Below, piece by piece: positions 37,093-46,722 of a DNA stretch of 64,000 bases. Source of the DNA: Lineus longissimus (Eukaryota; Nemertea; Pilidiophora; Heteronemertea; Lineidae); contig NC_088318.1 in assembly GCF_910592395.1 (NCBI RefSeq), positions 9,734,349-9,798,348 on the forward strand. The letters are read 5' to 3'. A model generated the notes under the pieces. It was not told where the DNA came from. It saw nothing but the letters and a program-made list of their open reading frames with translations, and ran no database searches. Positions within the stretch are counted from its first letter, which is position 1; every line of letters begins with the position of its first letter. The translations under genes and the position numbers were made by a program.

Positions 37093-37182
37093 CTACTCTC
37101 GGAATCGTCATAATTTTAATTATGACAATTCCGAGAGTAGAATAAAATAACTTTAAATAAGAATAAAATAACTTTAAATAAG
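37093..37182 (+). repeat. 48 nt hairpin and a doubled 21 bp repeat after the Helitron
   Basis: 37093-37140 folds into arms of 24 nt with two mismatches (CTACTCTCGGAAT ... ATTCCGAGAGTAG). AATAAAATAACTTTAAATAA plus G is then repeated exactly twice (37141-37182). The hairpin lies 62 bp after the helicase stop, where a Helitron 3' end is expected, but it is longer than the usual terminator and no CTRR end is obvious right after it. It may be the terminator or an inserted palindrome. Confidence 0.55.
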
Positions 37183-37899
37183 ATGTAGCACATGTAGCAA
37201 TTGGAAATACCTATGGTCGAGTTAGGACAGAGTAAACAATGACCAAAACTTCAGCCATTCATCGTCATTTATTGTCTACGCATTCGCCTCATAGGTCAAC
37301 AACTCAACTTAACCCGCACTTTCAAGTATCACTGCCCACGGGTCCCTTTCTAGTGAATAATGAATAATGAAAAAAAGCCTCATCACTTTTCAAAAAGTCT
37401 CGGACGGTAAACTCATACCTAAGTTCTCATGGCCTTTCAAGTGGCGCCCAACTAGAGGGCCTGTCATTGAGGACCTTGAACAGGAATCCCGATTTTGTGC
37501 CCGGACTTTCTGAGCTGTCAGATGTTGACATTTGCTCACATGGCCGATTTCCCGGGGAAAATCGAACTGTCAATCGCCTAGATTTTAGGTCTACATATAG
37601 AGATTTGAAGTATAATAAAGACATTGAGGACGTGCAGAAATGCATCTCCTATGCATTGCATGAAGGCTAGTTGGTTCAGTTGCCACTAAGCTGGTTAAAA
37701 AGCGGGCGGAATGTGTCCGACATTGGGTTCCGCTTCGCCGTCCGACAATTGAGTGTCGATTTTCTAATGCTAAAATTCAGGCCACGTGACCCGCGGCTCT
37801 GTTGCCCGACTTGGATGCAGTAGGTTATTTGCCGCTGAATGAAATAAATGAATAATAAATAAATTTGCACACAGTTTAGGGATTATTCAATAAATTAAA
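37183..37899 (+). other. Likely 5' LTR/leader region of the Gypsy element with primer-binding site
   Basis: TGGCGCCCAAC at 37442 resembles a primer-binding site for a lysine tRNA 3' end, and the bases before it (CCTTTCA) could be the LTR end. The LTR start cannot be fixed because the partner LTR is outside or destroyed. The leader up to gag (37900) holds a 67-codon frame (37467-37670) that might be a diverged gag extension. No other feature is seen. Confidence 0.45.
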
Positions 37900-38400
37900 A
37901 TGGCGAACATCCGACCGAAGTTACGTGAATTTGCCGAGGATGAAGGCGATAATTTTGATGTGTGGTTCAAGCGTTTTGAACTGTTCGTCCCGGCCGGAGG
38001 TGCCCAGCCAAGGCATGAGGTTCTCCCACTGTATTTGTCAGGGAGAGCTTTTCTCTCCTTTGATGCCCTGACCGCTGCTGAAAAGGCCGACTATGATCTT
38101 TTAAAGGCTGCGTTGCGAGCCCGACTCGTACCAGGCGATCATAACCATGCCGATTTCGCAGCGAACGCCAGGGATGCTCTCGCGAAGGAGCAGTTTGTAC
38201 GAGGAGTTGGGGATTGCAACACCCAACTTCATCTACTCACTCACAATCCGGCAACACTACGTGCCGCTGTTCAGCTCGGCGAACAGTGTGAACAAGTTCA
38301 AAGATTCGAGGGAATTTGCGATTATTGTAAAAAAAAGGGCCACAAATGGAGAAACTGTTGGTTTTTGGCACAAGATCAAGAACAGGGGAAGGGGGAATAG
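37900..38400 (+). CDS. Ty3/Gypsy gag protein, 166 aa
   Basis: Starts ATG GCG at 37900 after an A/T-rich leader. The N-terminus (FAEDEGDNFDVWFKRFELF) is typical of Gypsy gag capsid starts. The centre has YLSGRAFLSFDAL and KAALRARLVPGD. The C-terminus has one CX2CX4HX4C zinc knuckle (CDYCKKKGHKWRNC). It forms the particle and binds RNA. It is shorter than usual, and the part after AANARDALAKEQFVRG lacks the typical middle helices, so an internal deletion is likely. The stop at 38398 is followed within 2 bases by the protease ATG (38403). Confidence 0.75.
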   Translation: MANIRPKLREFAEDEGDNFDVWFKRFELFVPAGGAQPRHEVLPLYLSGRAFLSFDALTAAEKADYDLLKAALRARLVPGDHNHADFAANARDALAKEQFVRGVGDCNTQLHLLTHNPATLRAAVQLGEQCEQVQRFEGICDYCKKKGHKWRNCWFLAQDQEQGKGE

Positions 38401-38402
38401 AC

Positions 38403-39073
38403 ATGGCTGTCAACGAGGGTCAATTGACGGCAACTCAGCAAGAACAGAAAGACCCGAGAAGAGTAATTCCACGAGTTAAGGTTAAAATTGCCAATGAAGA
38501 AGGGTTGGCATTGGTGGATACAGGAGCGGACATCTCAGTCATTCGAGAGAATTTGTGGCGGGGCTGTCAACCCCCTGACCTCAGACTAGAAAAATCTAGT
38601 GAGAAGCCACACTCGGTGACAGGGGACACCTTAGATGTAGAGGAATGTTCAACTGTAAATATCACCATTGGGAATTTACAATTACCCCATCGATTTCGGA
38701 TAGTTAGCAATGTGGATAGTCCTCTTATACTCGGATGGGATTTTATGGTTGCCCACAATACCTCGGTCAACCCCAGAAAGGCAGAACTGAAAATAGGAGA
38801 TAGAACCTTTCCCTTTGCCTTTCAAGAACCCAAACCCCCGGGCATATCCCTTGTAAAGACGGCAGAAGAATGTTTGATTCCACCGCGCTCTGAGGTTATT
38901 TGCCCGGGGCAGCTCATCCATGATCAAGGAAACCCCATGTTAGCCTATGACGGGATAATGGAACCGCGAAACGGCAATGACGTCCACGTAGCACGAGTGT
39001 TAGCCACCGAGTCGGATGCGATGATCCCAGTCCGGATTATGAACCTGGAGGATACTCCCCTCCTAGTGCGTCA
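38403..39073 (+). pseudogene. Ty3/Gypsy pol, protease part, cut by the BEL insertion
   Basis: The protease active site is VDTGADISVI (about 38515-38545), followed by LPHRFRIV and LILGWDFM (the family's 'ILG' flap end), then the linker LLVR. The BEL element begins at 39074 and pol resumes at 43334 in the same phase, with the duplicated target CGTCA at each side. This part is otherwise open without stops. Confidence 0.8.
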
Positions 39074-39358
39074 TGTCAGATATTACATATCGTTGCATAA
39101 CCTAGGGCTTCCTTCCCAGAACCTGCATCTGTTGCCAATCATGGAGCTAACATGGGTAGCTCGAGACCAGCACTTTCCCACGACCGGAGTTGACTTTGTT
39201 GTCTGTAACATATACCTTGCTTATGCCACATTTGTGGGAGAATAAAGATATGATTCAGTTGTTAGTATGAAACCATCGTGTCTAGTTCGCCATCAGATCT
39301 GCGATCGCTGCAACTCCCATTTAGTAAATGTGTAGGAAACATCTTGCCATTTATGACA
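39074..39358 (+). repeat. 5' LTR of inserted BEL element (285 bp)
   Basis: Begins TGTCAGATATTAC and ends CATTTATGACA. It is preceded by the target duplicate CGTCA (39069-39073). Directly after it TGGTGCCGTGACC at 39358-39370 is a BEL-like primer-binding region. It differs from the 3' LTR at 6 of 285 positions by my reading. Confidence 0.85.
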
Positions 39359-40090
39359 TGGTGCCGTGACCAGGATATCAACCAGACACAACGCAATGTA
39401 CAATCACTAGGATTATTACCAATGACGATCACCAAAGGACAAAAAATGGAGAAAGTAAAGACACTAAGACAAAACAGAGACTTATTGCAAAGAACGTTTG
39501 AGGAAAATTATCAGGATGCAGGAGGGATTATGGAACAGGAGTTGCCAACGAAGTTAGAGCTTTCGAGGCTGGAGGCATGTTTGGAGATGATGACAGAGTC
39601 ATGGGACGCAACGCAAGTTTTAAACGAGGAAATTGACAAAGCAGTAGCTAAGCTCAAAGATGACGCACTACGTGAAGACGAGGTCATGATGACCAACAAA
39701 AGGAACATTGACATCAAAACAAAATTGATACATGTGAAGAACCATGTGGGCACTCTGAAAACGCCCAAGACACCAGATCCCGCGCCCACGGTGGGCACAA
39801 CAGCAACAAAGGATAGTCCTTTGAAATCCGCGCAACTTCCTAAGTTAAAGTTGCCTACGTTTGACGGGACTTACACCAAATGGAAAGCATTTTGGGACAC
39901 TATCGAGGCAGATGTTATAAAGGCGAACTACGCTGATATAACCAAATTCAATTACATCTCGGGGCAAGAAGCCGCGTACCGTGCTCACGGCCTGTAACAC
40001 GGAGGACAACGCCATGGACTGCTTTAGGCAGGACAGTCAAATCAATCACTTTGAGAACTTTTTGCGAGCGAACGTTCTCAGCGACACAGG
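39359..40090 (+). pseudogene. BEL element 3: gag
   Basis: From about 39362 the frame carries a helical N-terminus (MEKVKTLRQNRDLLQRTFEE), a coiled-coil middle and the BEL gag core start LPKLKLPTFDGTYTKWKAFW (about 39837-39896; DUF1759-type). It ends at a stop at 39995, after which a deletion removes the gag C-terminus, zinc knuckles and protease. The small MITE at 40104 follows. Confidence 0.7.
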
Positions 40091-40103
40091 GATGACAGAT
40101 ATT

Positions 40104-40221
40104 GGGTGATATGAATAAAGACTAGCAAATGCTTTTACTCCGGTTTTGTACAGGAAGGCCTAGTGTAAATGTACATGGAGATTTAGATAAAAGCATTTCC
40201 TAGTCTTTATTCATATCACCC
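40104..40221. mobile_element. Mini-MITE, 118 bp, with 34 bp terminal inverted repeats
   Basis: GGGTGATATGAATAAAGACT begins the left arm (40104-40137). The right arm 40188-40221 is its reverse complement with a single mismatch. The core is 50 bp with no coding capacity. It sits in the deleted middle of the BEL element. The flanks show no clear target duplication. Confidence 0.75.
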
Positions 40222-42534
40222 ATGGACTACGAAGATAATTTCAAAGAAAAGTACATGGAAAGGATACAATTTCGGGATGGACATTACTACGTGCCACTAC
40301 CCTGGAGACCAGATCTCCCGGAGTTACAGAACAATTACAACACCTGCAAGGGAAGGATAAATCAAGTAATGCACCGATTGCGTTAGTTGAACCTTGTCCA
40401 AGCCTACGTTAATGTTATGAAGGAGAACATCTCCAAGGGGTACGTCTCAGAATCACCACGGCGCCCACCTCCCGCCTTGATGAAGGGTTTTTTCTGCCCC
40501 ACTTTCCAGTTCTCCGAGACAGCGAAACTACCCCACTAAGGATTGTTGTTGATGCTAGCTGCGGCTCACCTTCCCTCAACTCTTGCCTGTATGAGGGACC
40601 GAACATGATTCAAGATTTGACTGAACTGCTCCACCTCTTCCGCACGAAGAAGATTGCCATCTCGCCGACATCGCTGGGGCCTTTCTATCAGTTTGTCTGC
40701 TCGAATCAGAACGTAAATTTGTCAAGTTTTCATGGTATAAGGACAATGATGTAACCAAGGGACTCGTACCATACCACTGCAACACCGTAATCTTCGGAAA
40801 CGTGTCAAGTCCATTCGCGCTAGCTATTACGCCGCACAAACACCTATCTGCTTTCGATGGCAAAGTAGCCGAGGACATGAAAGAAAAGCTTTACGTAGAC
40901 AATCTGCTCACCGGGGTGACTGATGAAGCTGAACCATTGGAATATTATACACAGTCACGAGACATTATGAACAAAGGATCATTTCTGCTCAGGCAATGGT
41001 CCAGCAACTCGCCAAAGTTAAGCGCAGTAGCGGAATCGGATGGTTCGAACGCCAAAAGTGAAGAGGTATCGGTCTTGGGGTTAAAATGGCACCCAGAAAA
41101 GCACACATTGTCGATCGCATGCAAGATCAAGGAACAACCACGCAGCAAGCTAAACACCAAGCGCACCGTTACGTCAGAATCAGCTTCAGTATTTGATCCG
41201 TTGGGATTTTTAAGACCACTACACGTTCCCGCGAAATCATTTGTGAATCAATTATGGCAAACTGGCAAAAATTGGGATGACAAGCTTTCCCTGGCCGAAA
41301 ATGAACAATGGAGTAAAGTACAAGTATCACTCAGCAGAGCCAACGAGATTAAGATTCCAAGATGGTTAGTCGACGACGCCACCCAACCGCTAGATATCAT
41401 CATTTTTTGTGACGCTTGTCCGACCACAGCCGTAGGATGTGTTGCATATGCGAAGCAAGGCACACGCGTTGGACTAATTGGTTCAAAGAACAAGATCGTG
41501 TCACAGAAAAATGCCAAACAAACTGTTCCAAAACTAGAGCTAATGGCTATGGTCATGGGGGCACAATACGGAGAAATATCACGCAAGACATACGCCAAGG
41601 AGTGCTTCACCATCGACATCACATACGCAACAGATTCCGAGATCGCTCTCTATTGGCTGCAATCCGAGAAAAAGTTAACATCCTTTGTAATGAACCGCGT
41701 CAACGTCATCAGAGAGAAATCGCCTTTACCAGAACGTGGCAGGAGAAGAATGTCAAAGACAATTTGCGAACAAAATGATAGCATTTAAATATGCCCCCGT
41801 TCATGCTAGTTGGTTTGCTGGGGTCCACGAAAGGCTCATTGGAGTTAGTAAATTAGCAATCAAGAAGGTTCTTGGAAAAGCGCTAGTTCCAATGGATGAA
41901 CTTCAAACAGTCGTCAAGGAAATACAATCCGTCATAAACAATCGCCCGCTGACTTATTTGTCATCGGATCCACATGAACTGAAAGCAATCACACCGAACT
42001 GTTTGATATATGGACACGAACGCTATATCCTACCACAGGAGGAAGTTGAAATCGGCGATGATTTTGACCCTACATACGGTGGACGTGATGCGATCGAAAA
42101 AAGGGCACATAAGCGCGCGCTTCTACTGAAAGCATTTCGTACCAGGTTCTATGATGAATATCTTGCGGCACTTCGGCAACAGCTTACTTACGAAACTAGG
42201 AAGCAATACGCGATGGGTGACGTCATACGCGGAGGGGACGTCATACTGGTACACGAGAAGGATCAACCAAGGATCAAATGGAAACTAGGCGTGGTCGAGG
42301 AACGTCACTGTGGACTGGATGGACTAACCAGATCAGCCACTGTGCGTACTAATAGTGGTAGGTCAAATAGGGCGATAGCGAAACTCTATCCCCTCGAACT
42401 TAATACAGGAACACTGAAAGCAAAGGAAACGATGCCTAAAGAGGCGACGAAAGAAGTGGAGGCGACTCATAGACCTAAACGAGCTGCTGCTCTCCAGGCC
42501 AGAGACAGAATCCTCGGATTATTCAATTCTGATT
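40222..42534 (+). pseudogene. BEL element 3: pol (RT, RNase H, integrase C-terminal part)
   Basis: 40222-40385 is the pre-RT linker (QFRDGHYYVPLPWRPDLP). RT motifs continue in several frames: RIVVDASCGSPSLN at about 40527, the FGNVSSPFALAITPHKH region at about 40795, and LYVDNLLTG (YVDN in place of YVDD) at about 40891. 41190-41715 covers the Pao connection (VFDPLGFLRP) and RNase H (IIFCDACPTTAVG, ATDSEIALYWLQ). An internal deletion near 41720 joins RNase H directly to the end of the integrase core (WFAGVHERLIG, with the last catalytic Glu), followed by VINNRPLTYLSSDP and the DUF5641-type tail. The first two integrase acids are lost, so the copy cannot act alone. Confidence 0.75.
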
Positions 42535-42536
42535 AG

Positions 42537-43048
42537 ACATAAGCAGAATTGACATTTCGTTCAAACTATCATTGTCCGTATTGGCTATACTTTTAGGCAA
42601 GGTATAGTGGCTGGACGCCTCCCTCCGTCAGGGTAAGACGCCTGCAGTCATTGCGACTCCCTCCGTCGGGGTTACGACGCCTGTCGTCCATGAGAGAAGA
42701 TACAAGATAATAGACATTATTCAAAAGAATAGACATTGAACTTTTTATGAACAACAAGATCATGACGAAATGGATTATTAGTTCTGACCTCATCATTAAT
42801 CATTTTATTTCAAGGTTCTTCACTTATTGTGTAGTCATTAGTTATATTTAGCATGCAAGCGCAACTTTATTTTAAATGTGTGACTGGATTACATTATTAC
42901 CATTAGGGTAAATTTAGGATTCATTGTTGACAACCTGTTACTCAGTACTCACTGGCACACTTCATGCACCCGGGCTATTTCCGGAAAATTAAGGTCAATC
43001 AACCAGCTTACTTGAAGTAAACAAACCTAGTTCTCGCTCGGCCGGGAG
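42537..43048 (+). other. BEL element 3: 3' untranslated region
   Basis: No coding signal. It carries an imperfect repeat, CGACTCCCTCCGTC with ACGACGCCTG, at about 42615-42690. The region leads into the 3' LTR; no polypurine tract is obvious in the last bases (GCTCGGCCGGGAG). Confidence 0.5.
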
Positions 43049-43333
43049 TGTCAGATATTACATACCGTTGCATAACCTAGGGCTTCCTTCCCAGAAGCTG
43101 CATCTGTTGCCAATCATGGAGCTAACATGGGAAGCTCGAGACCAGCACTTTCCCACGACCGGAGTTGACTTTGTTGTCTGTAACATATACCTTGCTTATG
43201 CCACATTTGTGGGAGAATAAAGATATGATTCAGTTGCTAGTATGAAACCATCGTGTTTAGTTCGCCATCAGATCTGCGATCGCTGCAACTCCCATTTAGT
43301 AAATGTGTCGGAAACATCTTGCCATTTATGACA
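43049..43333 (+). repeat. 3' LTR of inserted BEL element (285 bp)
   Basis: Same length and ends as the 39074 LTR, with six substitutions. It is followed by target duplicate CGTCA at 43334-43338, after which the Gypsy pol frame resumes. Confidence 0.85.
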
Positions 43334-45312
43334 CGTCAGGGTAAACTTGTGGGAGATTTCCATGCTCTGGACTCGCCAGAGCCAAAAGTTAGGGGAAGGT
43401 TTGAGCTGTTAGAGGATTATCAATCAGAGGAGGATGAGCACCCCAAACCCTATGTACACGAAGATCCACAGATTGGTTCTTTGCCAGCAGTGGATCTATC
43501 GGGCTGCGATCTGAGTGCAGACGACATGTCGCGACTGAAAGACTGCTTGCGGAGGAATGCCGACGTGTTCAGCCAGACACCCAATGATCGCGGATTAACT
43601 GACGTGTTGTCCCACAACATCAACACTGGACAGGCAGAACCGATCGAGCAAAAACCAAGAAGAGTACCATTTCATCTTCGTGACGTGATGCAAACCCAAG
43701 TCAACGACATGCTTCGAGATGGCGTTGTGGAGCCTTGCGATGGACCTTGGTCGTCACCGGTAGTACTCATCAAGAAGAAAAATGGCGAACTACGTTTCTG
43801 CGTTGACTACAGAAAGCTTAATGCAGTGACAGTTAAGAATGCTCATAGCCTCATAGAGGATGTTTTATCGGGCATGTCGGGTGCAACGGTGTTCACAACA
43901 CTAGATTTAACCAGCGGATACTGGCAAGTCCCCATAGACAAGGTTGATCGGGACAAGACGGCCTTTTCAGTCGGCCCAGATTTGTACCGGTTCACAAGAC
44001 TGCCATTTGGTTTGTGCAATGCACCACCACTGTTTGCCCGCCTGATTGAATTAGTATTTAGAGGTATGGACACCTAGCCACATATCTGGATGATTTGTTT
44101 TTGTATACGAAGACTTTGATGAGCATTTGAGGGTGCTGGAAGAAGTTTTCAGCCGGCTAAGGAGGGCCAAGCTCAAGCTCAAGCCTAGTAAGTGCAAGAT
44201 AGCACAACCCAAGACCATAAACGTCGGGCACGAAGGAGTTAGGCCGGATCCCGCAAATGTGTCGAAGAACAAGACGACCACGAACGTGTCATAGCTTACG
44301 CCAGCAAAACCCTGAACAAGACCGAACAAAATTGGGCAACTTACGATAAAGAATTTTGGGCCATAATCTGGGCCCTCCGCCATTTCCACATCTACCTATG
44401 GGGATCAACGTTTACGATCTTCACGGATCACCAGCCACTCATACATCAGAAGAGCATGAAGCTCGAAAACGAGCCGTCCGGAAGACGAGGTCGCTGGGCA
44501 ATTGAACTGGCTGCTTTCGGCAATTTTGAGATCAGACATCATCCCGGGAAGTATAACGGAGCAGCGGATGCCCTCAGTCGTCGACCACTGAACATCCCGC
44601 CACTGTCAGTAAACCTGATGGAGAACGTGAGCCCAACAGTACTGCTGCCGGAGCAGCCATTCCAGAAAGGCGGGGAAGGAGTAAGACCCAAACCAAAGCC
44701 AAGGAGACAGAAGACAACTAGGTCAACAGGAACACAGGTGGTTCTTAATGCCCCTGGAGAAGATCCACAGCAGGGGAGGCTTGAGATGACGGAACCCATC
44801 GAGGCAGTCCCGAATGCCGGTGGAGACCAGAAGGAAAGAGTGAAAGGACTGACAAACAAAAGGGTAACTTGGGCGCCGACCGTAAGTTATCACACGCATT
44901 CGAGCGAGAAGTCAGAGGGGAGGAACATTACCCGTCACCCAAAGTCCCTGTGAAATCTAACCCACATGTTCAAGTGACAGCCATGTCACCTCCAAATGCC
45001 ACCTCCGAGCCTGCAGATTCCATTAGAGCAGAACAAGAGCTGGACCCGGAGATAGGACAAGTTCTCAACTGGGTGATGACAAAGGATAAACCTGCGTTCA
45101 ACGTGATCAAAAACCAGGGAAGAACTGTGAAACAGTACTGGAGACAATTTGAGGAACTGTCGATCCAAGATGGAACCCTGTGTCATTCATGGAAAACTCC
45201 AAAAGGAGGAAAGATAAAGGTGTGTCAGGTATTACCACCGGGGTTGCGAATCTCAGCATTGCAGGATGTCCATGCTGGAGTGACAGCGGCTCATTTAGGA
45301 CGAAATAAGACA
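43334..45312 (+). pseudogene. Ty3/Gypsy pol: reverse transcriptase, RNase H, integrase zinc region
   Basis: RT begins after an acidic linker, with KKKNGELRFCVDYRKLNAVT (about 43774), FTTLDLTSGYWQVPI (first catalytic Asp) and LPFGLCNAPP. A frame change at about 44070 puts YLDD in another frame (44080). A deletion near 44265 joins the thumb directly to RNase H (VIAYASKTLNKTEQNW, FTIFTDHQPLI). ALSRRPL (about 44572) ends RNase H. After another frame change the integrase HHCC domain starts (VHAGVTAAHLGRNKT, 45268-45312). The TTAA element interrupts it at 45313-45316. Confidence 0.8.
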
Positions 45313-45348
45313 TTAAGTGTCATTGCATGAGTGGACCATGCAAAAACC

Positions 45349-46722
45349 AAAAGGAGGTGATAACCCACTGGATCACGGATCTGGCTTATATTTGCCCCAA
45401 AGTTTGGTCTTAGGGTAGGGTGTGGGCAGGTAAAGCCTTTCGGCAAAAAAACACACTGGTCCGGTTTTAGGGGTCAAATTCTGTTTTGTTCATTTCCCCT
45501 TTAAAAAAGTGAGATTTTTTAACCAAAAATCTACCACATTTCTCAATTTTTTGCACCTGCCCCAGCTAATTTACCACATATTGTTTTCAGGGGTTTTGAA
45601 GTATAGGTCATTTGCCTGATTCTGAGAAAAAATTTGCTTCATATCATTTTGGGATTAAGGGTATCATGGCCCTTAAAGTTGCCCTGTCCCTTAGGGCCCA
45701 AAAAATTAGTTGAACATATTTTGGGTTTTCTCAACTGCCACAGGGTTTGGGAAAATAATCTTTTATCATAAGTGACATGAAGTGTTAATCTTTCAATTAG
45801 AACAATCAAAACTTTGTGCGGTACTTTCCTTTCTTTTACTGAGGGTCATGAACACCCCTGGTTTTTAGTGGTTTTTCAGTTACACAGGAAATGAGCATGA
45901 ACCCCTGTGATACGAGGAAGTGCTGTCATTCCCTCAGTTAAAGTCATCAAAAGACATATCGAGGGTTTGGAGCACAATTGCGATATGTCACAAATTTGCA
46001 AAATTGAGATTTTCAGCCAAAACGTCATTGTTTTGAATGCTCTTTCTTCTGTGCACACTTGTGATATGTCCTGAAGCTTCCTTTCTATCAAAGTAGGCAT
46101 TTTGAATTGTGACATGTCCACCAAGACAGAAGTGGTCAGAGCACAATTCAGTTATGTCCGGACATATAGCATATGTGCACCAAATGGACTGTGCAGTATG
46201 TGCACAAATGTGATACGTCCGGACATATTCTTTTTGTGCATGAATGGCTCATGAAGAAATGTGGACATATCACAGTGACTTGAGAGGTGCTATGACCTTG
46301 ATCTTAAGACAAAACACCCTGGAGCCATCTTTTAGCAATAATTCGAATTACAAAGGCCCATGTGGTTCAGGCCTGCTGCTTATTTCCTTTGTTTCTCAAT
46401 TTATACGAATATTGTTGGAATTTAAGGTAAGCAATTAAGTTGCTCCTGCAGCATTGCCCCCAATGACAGGTTTAGTCATTATGACTAGGCCTCCTTTAAA
46501 CTAATCAATGAAACAATAAGTTCCTGAAGCCAGTCAGCCATCAGCCTCTTTGTAGCTGGGTGACCTAAATTGCAATGTACAGCCTGGCCTTGATCAAAAA
46601 GGTATGAATAGGATGACGTTAGTTGCACTGATTAACTCTTTAAATGCTGCACATGGCAGAGTCGGGAGTCAATCGATTAGAAAAAAAGCAAAGTCATTTA
46701 ATAAAAAAAGCAAGGACCTAAT
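45349..46722. other. Left non-coding part of the TTAA element with iterated GATATGTCC-like sites
   Basis: 45350-45900 is unassigned. From 45953 to 46270 variants of GATATGTCC/GGACATATC occur at about 45953, 45981, 46064, 46110, 46156, 46163, 46212, 46219 and 46262. Some form inverted pairs (TGTCCGGACATAT at 46156 and near 46215). Similar sites recur right of the transposase gene. Such clusters are typical of subterminal transposase-binding sites; that role is inference. Confidence 0.45.
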
